From positions 1 through 30,773 of the forward strand of contig JAMOMT010000139.1 of the NCBI GenBank assembly GCA_027066965.1: a stretch of DNA of 30,773 nt, given 5' to 3'. The notes below the pieces were generated by a model. The model was not told the origin of the DNA. It was given only the letters and a program-made list of their open reading frames with translations, and did not search any database. Origin of the DNA: Archaeoglobaceae archaeon (GTDB lineage: Archaea > Halobacteriota > Archaeoglobi > Archaeoglobales > Archaeoglobaceae). This document shows, piece by piece, positions 7,920 through 15,473 of the stretch (the stretch's first letter is position 1; each line of letters starts with the position of its first letter). The translations under genes and the position numbers were made by a program.

Positions 7920-9401
7920 TCATCCCTCAGCACCAACTTCCCCGGACTCCATTCCGGAAAAGTCCGCTCCAGACTCCTCTCCTCCGTCTTCCTCCTCTAA
8001 CTCCTCCATCCATTCGTCATTTCTGATGTCCTCCTTAGCAAGCTCCCAGAGGGGAGAATAGATTGCATTGTACATGTCTCTCGCCATATTGACGAAGCCT
8101 TCAAAGCCCATGTACGGGCCGTTGTGCTCTCCGTGTCCGTTCAGATAAGGTATGTGAAGCTTCTTCACGAGATCCCCTACTCTTGGTCCAGTATAGATGA
8201 GGTCGGGCTTTACCATCTCTATTACTTCAAAGAACTCAAGCTCGTTCCCATCATCTATGTAGATCGTACCCTCGCTGCCCCTTGAAATCGCCTTTTCGAA
8301 GTCATCAGGGTGACCAAACTTGCATGACATTGCTACAACTCTCATGCCGAGCTCGTCTTCGAAGGCCTTGACCCAGTGCCAGAGCCTTGGACCCCCTGTC
8401 CATATGCAGATCTTCTTGCCAGCTAATCTCTTTCTATACCAGTCGAGCTTGGGCTTCCACTTCGCAGTTTCCTCCGCTATCAACTTCTCAGCCCTGTCTT
8501 CTATGCCGAAGAATGCTCCGATCTTCCTTATACCCTCAGCAACGTACTCGAATCCCCAAGGATCTATATCCAGCCTCGGAATTCCGTATCTCCTCTTCAG
8601 CTCGTTGGCTATGTAACCAGCTGACCTCGCACATATCACGACGTTTAGCTTGGCCCTGTGCATGCCCCTGAGCATGTCGTAAGAGCCGTTGCCCGTGAAG
8701 TGCCCTATGACTTGTATTCCCATTCTCCTCATGTAGTCCTCGAAGACGAAGCCGTCGCCTTGGATGTTGTACTCTCCAATGAGATTGACTGTGTAGGGGC
8801 TCGTTATTTCAGGCTCGTATTCTCCAACCTTGCCTCTCATCCACTCCATGTTAAACTCGTGGTGACCCTTTGACTGGCTCACACCAGCAAAACCGGGACA
8901 GCTAACACAGAATATGTCAACGTCCCCAAGTTCTCTCATCACCTTCTTCGCAACTCTGTCTATGTCGTCGCCTATCAACGCTGTGGGACAGGTTAGATAA
9001 ACTATCATCCTCTTAATATTTGGATATGCCTCAAAAGCCTCTTTTATAGCCTTCTCGAGCCTCTTCATCCCGCCGTAGACTATGTGCACTTCCTTCATGT
9101 CGGTAGAGCAAACGTGCTTGAGCTGGAAGTTGTCGTTGTCACTCAGGTACCTCTTGGTGTGCCAAGTGTTGTATGCGCAACCCACCGGTCCGTGGATCAT
9201 CTGGATACAGTCCTTTATCGCCCCACCTATCACAAGCTTTGCTCCACAGTAAGAGCAACCTCTCTCGGTTAAAGAGCCTGGAATTGTAGCAATGTTTGCT
9301 GCCGGTAAGTACTCGTGCACGTCCTCTCCGGGAGCTTTTACGTAACAGTGCTTCTCCCTTTCGGGAATTGCCTCGTCGCACTTAAACAGCACGAACGGCA
9401 C
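7920..9401 (-). CDS. anfD: Iron-only nitrogenase alpha subunit AnfD
   Basis: Catalytic alpha chain of FeFe nitrogenase. P-cluster cysteines 49 (ERGCSYCGAK), 75 (HGPVGC) and 138 (LTCPTALIGDD) are present. FeFe-cofactor ligands are Cys257 (VVICARSAGYI) and His423 (LNGHGEHNGPY), at the positions I recall for Azotobacter AnfD. The active-site QSKGHH (176-181) is also there. AnfD-specific stretches such as SDNDNFQLK, GEYNIQGD and FTGNGSYD support the Fe-only assignment over NifD/VnfD. The C-terminus is an acidic Gly/Glu-rich tail (about residues 465-493) unlike the usual one. The start is GTG at 9401, with TAAGGAGGT at 9411-9419. First gene of the operon; no anfH precedes it. Confidence 0.96.
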   Translation of the reverse strand: MPFVLFKCDEAIPEREKHCYVKAPGEDVHEYLPAANIATIPGSLTERGCSYCGAKLVIGGAIKDCIQMIHGPVGCAYNTWHTKRYLSDNDNFQLKHVCSTDMKEVHIVYGGMKRLEKAIKEAFEAYPNIKRMIVYLTCPTALIGDDIDRVAKKVMRELGDVDIFCVSCPGFAGVSQSKGHHEFNMEWMRGKVGEYEPEITSPYTVNLIGEYNIQGDGFVFEDYMRRMGIQVIGHFTGNGSYDMLRGMHRAKLNVVICARSAGYIANELKRRYGIPRLDIDPWGFEYVAEGIRKIGAFFGIEDRAEKLIAEETAKWKPKLDWYRKRLAGKKICIWTGGPRLWHWVKAFEDELGMRVVAMSCKFGHPDDFEKAISRGSEGTIYIDDGNELEFFEVIEMVKPDLIYTGPRVGDLVKKLHIPYLNGHGEHNGPYMGFEGFVNMARDMYNAIYSPLWELAKEDIRNDEWMEELEEEDGGEESGADFSGMESGEVGAEG

Positions 9402-9410
9402 GCCTTTTTC

Positions 9411-9456
9411 ACCTCCTTAGCTTGGGTCTTTCATACTATAGGTTATAAAAAATTTT
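9411..9456 (-). promoter_or_regulatory. Promoter and ribosome-binding site of the anf operon
   Basis: Reading the minus strand, the TATA-like element TTTTTTATAACC lies at 9441-9452, which predicts a start of transcription near 9420. The strong ribosome site TAAGGAGGT (9411-9419) then comes 9 bases before the GTG start of anfD. The leader would be only about 20 bases long. Confidence 0.55.
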
Positions 9457-9511
9457 TTACTATTTTTTAATATTAAATTTCATAGAATTTATAATTTTTA
9501 CAAAAACTTTC

Positions 9512-9540
9512 ACACACTAACTTACTTCAGGTTAATGTGT
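9512..9540. promoter_or_regulatory. Inverted repeat upstream of the anf promoter, candidate operator
   Basis: ACACACTAAC (9512-9521) and GTTAATGTGT (9531-9540) are reverse complements at 9 of 10 positions, with a 9-base spacer. The element lies about 60-100 bases upstream of the anf TATA box, a place suited to an activator or a nitrogen/iron-responsive regulator. It does not match the GGAA-N8-TTCC operator of methanogen NrpR. The binding protein is unknown. Confidence 0.35.
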
Positions 9541-9571
9541 AGGGAAAAGTGTGGTTTGGTAGTTGTAGGGT

Positions 9572-9679
9572 GTGAGCAAAGCAAAACTAGTGGGATGGTG
9601 TGAGAAGATTGCAGAGGGAGACATAAAGGTTAATACCGTTTTTGAAGGTCAAAAGTTATTGAGGTTGAAGACTTGCTAA
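9572..9679 (+). CDS. Possible small ORF or gene remnant (35 aa), unrecognised
   Basis: GTG at 9572 opens a 35-codon frame ending in TAA at 9677-9679, preceded in frame by a stop at 9566. The composition is protein-like (Lys/Glu-rich with KLVGWCEKIAEGDIKVNT and two cysteines) rather than random AT-rich DNA. There is no good ribosome site. It may be a small protein or the remains of a larger gene lost between anfD and purM. I do not recognise a family. Confidence 0.2.
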   Translation: MSKAKLVGWCEKIAEGDIKVNTVFEGQKLLRLKTC

Positions 9680-9762
9680 GTATTTGCATCGCGAGGTTAC
9701 GAGTTCATTATGATATTATTAAAGATTTAGAGATTCAAAAATTAATTTTTCTATGTCTGCAA

Positions 9763-9771
9763 CTTTAAAAA
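9763..9771 (+). promoter_or_regulatory. TATA box of purM
   Basis: CTTTAAAAA lies 34 bases before the purM ATG; transcription is expected to start near 9793, giving a leader of about 12 bases. Confidence 0.5.
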
Positions 9772-9804
9772 CAGCTTATTAACACTTCTTGCTTCTTCGA
9801 ATCT

Positions 9805-10809
9805 ATGAGATACGCAGATGCTGGAGTTGATATAAAGCAGGAGGAGAAAGCTGTCAGAGCTCTTGCCTCCGTTATAAAGCACATTAGAAGGGGTGTTGGA
9901 GAGCCAGTGCTTACGAACCACTACGCAAGTGCAGTAACTCTGCTGCCACTCTGCGATCTCCTGATCACGATAACGACCGACGGTGTTGGTAGCAAAATAA
10001 TGGTGGCGGAGAAAGTTGGAAGGTTCGACACAATAGGTATAGACTGCGTTGCTATGAACGTGAACGACTTGATAGCTGTTGGTTCTCAGCCAATAGCGAT
10101 GGTTGATTACATAGCTATAGAGAAACCGAATGAGAGTATAATGGCCGAGATTGCGAAAGGTTTAGAGAAGGGATGCGAAATCGCAGACATAACACTTGTT
10201 GGAGGGGAGACGGCAACTCTACCAGACATGGTAAAGGGGTTCGATTTGGCGGGGACTGCAATAGGATTCGTGGAAAGGGACAAACTCATCACCGGCAGAA
10301 ACATCCAGCCAGGAGACGTGATATTCGGCATACCGAGCAGTGGTGTGCACAGCAACGGCCTAACTCTGATCAGAAAAGTTCTCGAAAGGGCGGGAATCGA
10401 CTATAGAGAGGAATTCGAGAACGGCACAAGCTATGGGGAGGAAATTCTCAGGCCGACGAGAATATATGTGGAAGTGCTAAAAGTATTGAAGGAGTTCGAG
10501 GTTAAAGGAATGGCGCACATAACCGGGGGTGGGCTGCTAAACCTCCTTAGACTTAAGAAATTGAGATACGTCATAGAAAGACCGCTAAAACCTCAGAGGA
10601 TTTTCAGGGTAATCCAGGAGCTCGGGAATGTCGAGGAGGATGAGATGTACAGAACTTTCAACATGGGTATGGGTTTCTCGCTAATCATGAGTGAGGAGGA
10701 GGCTAAGAGGCTCGAGAAGAGCGGAATCGTTGACGGAAGGATAGTCGGAAGGGTGGAGGAGCCTGAGAGCGAGGAAGGAGAAGTTTACGTGAAAGACTTA
10801 AAAATTTAA
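9805..10809 (+). CDS. purM: Phosphoribosylformylglycinamidine cyclo-ligase
   Basis: PurM (AIR synthetase) closes the imidazole ring in de novo purine synthesis, converting FGAM and ATP to AIR. The family landmarks are in order: TTDGVGSK near residue 56, DCVAMNVNDLIAVGSQPIAMVDYIA, LVGGETATLPD, GIPSSGVHSNGLTLIRK and the C-terminal AHITGGGLLNLLRL and FNMGMGFSL. The length of 334 aa is typical. It starts at ATG 9805, near the predicted transcription start, and ends 23 bases before the convergent acyl-CoA synthetase gene. Apparently monocistronic. Confidence 0.96.
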   Translation: MRYADAGVDIKQEEKAVRALASVIKHIRRGVGEPVLTNHYASAVTLLPLCDLLITITTDGVGSKIMVAEKVGRFDTIGIDCVAMNVNDLIAVGSQPIAMVDYIAIEKPNESIMAEIAKGLEKGCEIADITLVGGETATLPDMVKGFDLAGTAIGFVERDKLITGRNIQPGDVIFGIPSSGVHSNGLTLIRKVLERAGIDYREEFENGTSYGEEILRPTRIYVEVLKVLKEFEVKGMAHITGGGLLNLLRLKKLRYVIERPLKPQRIFRVIQELGNVEEDEMYRTFNMGMGFSLIMSEEEAKRLEKSGIVDGRIVGRVEEPESEEGEVYVKDLKI

Positions 10810-10832
10810 TCTTTATAAAATATTTTTAACAA

Positions 10833-12659
10833 TCATCCCTGATCCAACACCCTCCTTATATGATCGATTACATCTCCCTCTTCAAACGTAGAAACATCTC
10901 CCAGCTCTCCTCCACTAAGGAGGGCTCTGAGAACTCTTCTCACGACCTTTCCCGTTCTCGTCTTTGGAAGTTTTTCAACGAACACGACTTCGGGCACGGC
11001 TATAGCTCCAACCTTCTCCCTAACGGTCTTTTTTATGTTGTCTCTTAGCTCCTCTGAAGGGTCGTACCCGTCCTTAAGAACGACGAAAGCGACGAGCTCG
11101 TGACCTTTTACTTCTGAGGGTCTAGCAACCACAGCACACTCCGCAACGGCATCACACGAACTTACGGCGTTCTCGACCTCATAGGGGCTGAGTCTATACC
11201 CAGAAACTTTCACGACGTCGTCCACTCTTCCGAGTATGTAAACGAAGCCGTCCTCGTCCATGTAGCCGTAATCGCCAGTCATGTAAACCCCAAACCTCTC
11301 ATAGTACTCCCTGTACCTCCCATCGTCGTTCCAGAGGAATGCCATAAAAGCTGGAGAATGACTCCTCACAACAACGTAGCCTTTTTCACCTCTCTTCACT
11401 TCCTTGCCATTCTCGTCGAAAATTGCGACATCTATACTGGGTAGGGGTAGCCCAACGGAGCCTTGCCTATAAACGATCCCTCCTAGACCGAAACCGACGG
11501 GAGAGGTTATGTAGCCGCTGTTTTCCGTCTGCCCCCAAGTCTCAACGACGTGACACTTCCCACCAGTAACTTCGACGAGCCACTCCCAAGCACTTCTACC
11601 AAGTATCTCCCCAGCGCTGACGAGGAGTTCGAGGCTTGAGAGGTCGCCTACGCACCCTGACTTCATTAGCAGCCTCACAGCAGTTGGAGCCACCCACATC
11701 TTGGTAACCTCATACTCTTCCACAAGCCTCCACCAGGCGTTTCTGTAGTCAGGCACCCCCTCGTACCACAAAATCGTAGCTCCGTTGAGCAGAGGGCCGT
11801 AGGTCCCGTAACTGTGCCCGTTTATCCAGCCTATGTCAACGGTGGAGAAAAAGATGTCATCCTTCCTGAAGTCGAACAGCCACTTGACGTGGGCGTAGCA
11901 CCACACGGCATAGCTACCAGCTGCGTGAACAACGCCTTTCGGCTTTCCAGTCGTGCCTGACGTGTGAAGGATGAAGAGGGGGTCAGTTGAATTTACGGGC
12001 TCAGGTTTTACCTTCCCGGAACTGCTCAGATCATCGAACCTGTGGAAGTCTCCTTCGAGCCCCTCCCTTACGAGAACGACCTTTTCGGCATCTACCTCTT
12101 TGACGACATCCCAGTACCTGATTTTTCTGCCTCTTCTATAGCCCACGTCGGCCGTTATCAGAAGCTTTGAACCTGTCATCTTCATCCTCTCTTCCAGAGC
12201 CTCCCTGCCAAACCCGGCGAACACAACGTTGTGAACAGCACCTATCCTCGCACATGCTAGCATTGCAACCATGGCTTCGGGGACCATGGGCATATAGAGT
12301 GTTACGACGTCGCCTCTCCCGACGAAGTCCTTCAAACCACCTGCAAAAGATTGCACAAGCCTTTCGAGCCTTCCATAGGATAGAATTTCACTCTCACCGT
12401 TTTCGCTCTCCCATATAAGGGCAGTATGATTTTTCCTGTTTCCTCTGTCCTTGGAAAATATGCTGTCGTTTACGTTCAGCTTTCCACCCTCGAACCAGTA
12501 ACAATAGGGGTGTTCAATTCTAAGAACTCTGTTGTAATGCCTTCTCCAGATTAGATTTCTCGCAATTCCGTCCCAAAACTCCTCCGGATTTTGTATTGAA
12601 TGCCTCCACAGTTCTCTATACCTTTCGAGCACAGGGTTATGCTTGGCATCATAGTCCAT
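10833..12659 (-). CDS. AMP-forming acyl-CoA synthetase (acetyl-CoA synthetase family)
   Basis: Activates a carboxylic acid with ATP and CoA to acyl-CoA, AMP and PPi. Motifs: P-loop-like LHTSGTTGKPKG (231-242), GWINGHSYGTYGPL (277-290), hinge/adenylate motifs TGD (461-463) and GRVDDVVKVSGYR (477-489), and the catalytic Lys571 in KTRTGKVVRR. In acetate-specific enzymes the acetyl pocket is closed by a Trp in the motif TWWQTE. Here it reads TWGQTE (Trp375-Gly376), so a larger acid such as propionate, butyrate or a branched acid is likely. Length 608 aa, slightly short. A TATA-like element about 25 bases upstream of ATG 12659 suggests a leaderless mRNA. Not assigned to acsA for that reason. Confidence 0.92.
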   Translation of the reverse strand: MDYDAKHNPVLERYRELWRHSIQNPEEFWDGIARNLIWRRHYNRVLRIEHPYCYWFEGGKLNVNDSIFSKDRGNRKNHTALIWESENGESEILSYGRLERLVQSFAGGLKDFVGRGDVVTLYMPMVPEAMVAMLACARIGAVHNVVFAGFGREALEERMKMTGSKLLITADVGYRRGRKIRYWDVVKEVDAEKVVLVREGLEGDFHRFDDLSSSGKVKPEPVNSTDPLFILHTSGTTGKPKGVVHAAGSYAVWCYAHVKWLFDFRKDDIFFSTVDIGWINGHSYGTYGPLLNGATILWYEGVPDYRNAWWRLVEEYEVTKMWVAPTAVRLLMKSGCVGDLSSLELLVSAGEILGRSAWEWLVEVTGGKCHVVETWGQTENSGYITSPVGFGLGGIVYRQGSVGLPLPSIDVAIFDENGKEVKRGEKGYVVVRSHSPAFMAFLWNDDGRYREYYERFGVYMTGDYGYMDEDGFVYILGRVDDVVKVSGYRLSPYEVENAVSSCDAVAECAVVARPSEVKGHELVAFVVLKDGYDPSEELRDNIKKTVREKVGAIAVPEVVFVEKLPKTRTGKVVRRVLRALLSGGELGDVSTFEEGDVIDHIRRVLDQG

Positions 12660-12778
12660 GTTTTATCGTGATAAATATTGAATATAATGGTTTCGCTAAA
12701 ATTGAATACGCCAAAAGGTAAAAAGAGTTTTTCCTGATGAAGTTCAAACCAAAGTTAAACCTGACAATTAAATCCAAA
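12660..12778. promoter_or_regulatory. Intergenic segment with the acyl-CoA synthetase promoter
   Basis: AT-rich spacer between two minus-strand genes. On the minus strand ATTATATTC (about 12679-12687) lies 20-28 bases before the synthetase ATG and is the likely TATA box of a leaderless transcript. No other feature is evident. Confidence 0.4.
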
Positions 12779-13708
12779 CTAAAAAACCGACGCCAAGTAT
12801 TTAACAGCGTTCAAAACTTCCCCAGCTATCTGATATCTTGGATCTTTTCTCGGGTAAAGCTTCTCCATTTCCTCCTTGCCCTTTTCTGCAAAATCTACGG
12901 CTTCATCCTTTTTACCAACAGACGCGAGTATGAGGGCGTTTATCAGGTTTCCAAAAGCCGAAAGCCTATCGTTTTCGCATCCGACACCTTTAACTTCCTT
13001 CATAACCTCCTCAGCCTCACCTATCCTACCGAGGGAGAGTAGCAGAGAAGAGAGCTGAAGGCTTGAAAGGACGAAATTACATGCATCTTCGTCCCTCCAT
13101 ATATCTCTTATCCTGCTCAGTAGTTCAATAGCCCTGTCGACCTCCTTCTTCTTTATCAAGGCGATACAAGCGTTTTGCAGAGCTTTGCTCATTCCCTCTG
13201 CATCACCTACTATGCCGAAGAGTTCGAACGCTTTCAGACTCTTGCCAACTGCCTCGTCAACCTCATCTTTCTTCATTAGAATTCTCGCCATCAGCTCATA
13301 GCTGCTCGCCTTAAGCCAAGGACTGTCGCACTCGTCAGCAAACTGCATGCATTCTTCCAAAGCCTCTTCAGCCTTGTCAATCTTTCCCCTCTCTATGTGT
13401 AGGAGAGCTATACAGTATAGAGTCTTTCCAACTCCAAGTCTGTCTCCCGTCTTTCTGAAGAGTCTCAGGCACTCGTAAAACCTACTTGCAGCATCCACGT
13501 TTCTACCCATGCTACACTCGAGCTTGCCTATTTCTAGCAGAGTTTCAGCTCTCTCGTGATCGTCCTTCATTTTGGAGAGGTAGTACTCGAGTGTGTTTTT
13601 CCTCTTCTCGATCTCCGAAGGTGGCCTTAGCTCGTTGATAAACCAAAGCAAGTCAAGAATCTTGAGGGACAGTACTTTTAACCTGTTGTTCGCAGCCGAA
13701 GACAACAT
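12779..13708 (-). CDS. Tetratricopeptide-repeat protein
   Basis: A soluble all-helical protein of 309 aa built of TPR-like helix pairs from about residue 50 onward, for example AETLLEIGKLECSMGR, GKTLYCIALLHIERGK and ASSYELMARILMKKDE. Such repeats form a superhelix for protein-protein contacts. No signal peptide, catalytic motif or membrane segment is visible. The ATG at 13708 lies about 25 bases after a TATA-like AAATATATCC on the minus strand, so the message is probably leaderless and separate from the upstream regulator gene. The partner and process are unknown. Confidence 0.8.
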   Translation of the reverse strand: MLSSAANNRLKVLSLKILDLLWFINELRPPSEIEKRKNTLEYYLSKMKDDHERAETLLEIGKLECSMGRNVDAASRFYECLRLFRKTGDRLGVGKTLYCIALLHIERGKIDKAEEALEECMQFADECDSPWLKASSYELMARILMKKDEVDEAVGKSLKAFELFGIVGDAEGMSKALQNACIALIKKKEVDRAIELLSRIRDIWRDEDACNFVLSSLQLSSLLLSLGRIGEAEEVMKEVKGVGCENDRLSAFGNLINALILASVGKKDEAVDFAEKGKEEMEKLYPRKDPRYQIAGEVLNAVKYLASVF

Positions 13709-13813
13709 TCAAACGTTTTAAAAACGAGGATATATTTAGACCTTTTCGTCTCCTTCGCCTCTTGAAATCCCCTCAAATTTGTCTTTCATCCTGTCAGCTT
13801 TTCCAAGCTCTCC

Positions 13814-14386
13814 CTACGCTTCTGAGCTGTCTAAGCCAGAGACGTAACAGAATGCCTGAAAGAACTTTGTTCGTCTCCCCTTCTCCGTCAGAAATCCGAG
13901 CTCTCTGAGCTCTTCCTCAAATTCCCTCTTCGATTCGAGCTTTCCTTTCTGAGAGAGTTCTAGAATTGCCGGCATCACGTCATTACCGGCAACCCTTCTG
14001 AAGTATTCTCTAAGCCAATCTATGTCTATTTTCCTCGCAAAAATCGTTCCCTTTCTCGTTAGTCTGTAGTAAGTGTGATGCTTGTGAACTTCGTGGGCTT
14101 TTTTAAACCTTGCTTTGCTTTTCTTTATCGCACTTCCGCTGTCCCTCTCCAGAATTCCGAGTTCCACGAGCCCAGAGATCGCTTTGTTTATTTCTTCAAG
14201 CTGTAAGCCTGTGAGCTTCGCCATCATCTTGGCATAATCAACTCCCGCTTTCTTGAGGTGTAGGATGACGTAGATCTGTACGGTATCAAAGTCATACATC
14301 TCGTTTGACTCTTTCTTCACTCCTTTTTGTCGTTTTTCGTCAGTATGTTCGATTATGTTTTTGTTATTATTGTTTTTTGTTATCAT
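13814..14386 (-). CDS. Winged-helix DNA-binding protein (DUF2250-like)
   Basis: From about residue 30 the protein reads as a winged helix: YDFDTVQIYVILHLKKAG, then a recognition-helix-like TGLQLEEINKAISGLVELGILERDSG, and a wing ending in HHTYYRLTRKGTIFARK. This pattern is like archaeal DUF2250 proteins (from memory). The first 29 residues are a low-complexity Asn/Lys-rich stretch, so the true start may be the ATG at 14299. The gene is divergent from the ABC exporter pair, with repeated AAACG motifs between them; control of the exporter and of itself is a reasonable guess. Length 190 aa as drawn. Confidence 0.7.
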   Translation of the reverse strand: MITKNNNNKNIIEHTDEKRQKGVKKESNEMYDFDTVQIYVILHLKKAGVDYAKMMAKLTGLQLEEINKAISGLVELGILERDSGSAIKKSKARFKKAHEVHKHHTYYRLTRKGTIFARKIDIDWLREYFRRVAGNDVMPAILELSQKGKLESKREFEEELRELGFLTEKGRRTKFFQAFCYVSGLDSSEA

Positions 14387-14440
14387 TACTATTTAGTAGT
14401 CCATGCAGTGCTACATTGCCACAATCCGATTCTATAGCCT

Positions 14441-14496
14441 CTCGTTTTGATCGCTAGAGTCTAAAACGCAAACGAGTTAAGCCATACTGTCAAACG
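14441..14496. promoter_or_regulatory. Repeated CGTTT/AAACG motifs in a divergent promoter
   Basis: CTCGTTTT (14441-14448) faces AAACGAG (14470-14476), a 7-bp inverted repeat, and two further AAACG copies occur at 14464-14468 and 14492-14496. They lie between the winged-helix gene and the ABC ATPase start at 14503. Such clustering suggests an operator for the adjacent regulator, which is an inference. Confidence 0.35.
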
Positions 14497-14502
14497 CTCT
14501 GC

Positions 14503-15429
14503 ATGCACGCTGTAATCGCAGAGGACATCTCGAAAAGTTACGATGGAATTCAGGCTCTGAGAGGAGTAACCTTCAGAGTTAAGAAGGGAGAAGTCTTCGG
14601 ACTGCTCGGTCCAAACGGGGCGGGAAAAACAACTCTAACCGCTATACTGACGACCCTGCTGAAAGCGGATTCTGGTTACGCCGAGGTAGCCGGGTTCAGC
14701 GTGGAAGAGAAGCTCAAGGTAAGGGAAAGAATAGGTGTAGTCTTCCAAGAGCCGGCTCTCGACACCAAGCTGACGGCAAGAGAGAACCTCGAATTTCACG
14801 CCATGCTTTACGGAATGCCAAAGAAAGAGAGAGAGGAGAAGATAGAGAAAGGACTTGAGCTCGTCGGGTTGAGAAACTGGGCCGATACACTCGTGGAGAA
14901 GTTTTCAGGAGGTATGAAAAGAAGACTTGAAATGGCAAGAGCTTTCATCCACCGTCCCGAGGTCCTTTTTCTCGACGAGCCCACGCTCGGCCTTGACGTT
15001 CAGACGAGAAGAAACATATGGAAATACATAAGAAAGCTAAGGGACGAGGGAGTTACGGTCTTCATGACCACGCACTACATAGAGGAGGCAGAAAAGCTTT
15101 GCGACACCGTAGCAATAATGGACAGGGGTAAAATAGTGAAGATCGGAAGGGTGGAAGATCTCAAGAGAGGACTCGGAGAAGACACAATATACGTCGAGTT
15201 CTTCGGAAAAGTGATGGAGGAAGAGCTGAACACTCTTAGAGAACTTGACGGCGTGAAGGAAGTACTCGCGAGTGACACGACTGTAATGATCCTTACAAGC
15301 AACGGTGACAGGATAATACCTCAGCTCTTCTCTGTCCTTAGTGAGGGAAGAGTCAAGGCAGTGAGGATGAAGACTCCGGACCTGGAAGACGTGTTCGTCA
15401 GACTTACCGGCAGGAGAATAGCGGATTGA
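14503..15429 (+). CDS. ABC transporter ATP-binding protein (DrrA-like)
   Basis: Energises a two-gene ABC-2 exporter with the permease that follows. Motifs: Walker A GLLGPNGAGKTT (about 34-45), Q-loop VFQEPALD, signature SGGMKRRLEMARA, Walker B VLFLDEPTLGLD, and the H-loop His in MTTHYIEEAE. The C-terminal ~85 residues match the extra domain of DrrA/CcmA-type drug and lipid exporters. Length 308 aa. ATG at 14503 has no clear ribosome site, consistent with a leaderless start. The substrate cannot be read; related systems move drugs, lipids or polysaccharides. The gene lies divergent from a winged-helix regulator. Confidence 0.93.
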   Translation: MHAVIAEDISKSYDGIQALRGVTFRVKKGEVFGLLGPNGAGKTTLTAILTTLLKADSGYAEVAGFSVEEKLKVRERIGVVFQEPALDTKLTARENLEFHAMLYGMPKKEREEKIEKGLELVGLRNWADTLVEKFSGGMKRRLEMARAFIHRPEVLFLDEPTLGLDVQTRRNIWKYIRKLRDEGVTVFMTTHYIEEAEKLCDTVAIMDRGKIVKIGRVEDLKRGLGEDTIYVEFFGKVMEEELNTLRELDGVKEVLASDTTVMILTSNGDRIIPQLFSVLSEGRVKAVRMKTPDLEDVFVRLTGRRIAD

Positions 15430-15473
15430 GCAAGAAGTGTTCGGATATGATGGGAAAGTACGGGTGATTGTGC

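Larger units (their letters stand above)
9457..9804. other. Intergenic region between anfD and purM
   Basis: About 350 bases without a clear full-length gene lie between two divergent promoters. It holds an imperfect inverted repeat (9512-9540), a run of GTGT-containing motifs (about 9536-9600), a 35-codon frame (9572-9679) and the purM TATA box (9763-9771). No anfH, nifI or regulator gene is present in any frame I could read. Confidence 0.6.

Noticed and set aside
7920..9401. The D/K genes could belong to methylthio-alkane reductase (MarBHDK) or another nitrogenase-like group rather than nitrogenase.
   Set aside because: A delta subunit (AnfG) lies between D and K, and AnfD/AnfK match the Azotobacter proteins along their whole length, including the cofactor Cys257 and His423.
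9737..9750. Perfect 14-base palindrome AAAAATTAATTTTT upstream of purM.
   Set aside because: Such palindromes are expected by chance in AT-only DNA, and it is not positioned like the TATA box at 9763.
13740..13790. A 17-codon frame (ATG AAA GAC ...) between the winged-helix and TPR genes on the minus strand.
   Set aside because: Too short, weak ribosome site, no recognisable similarity; more likely spacer.
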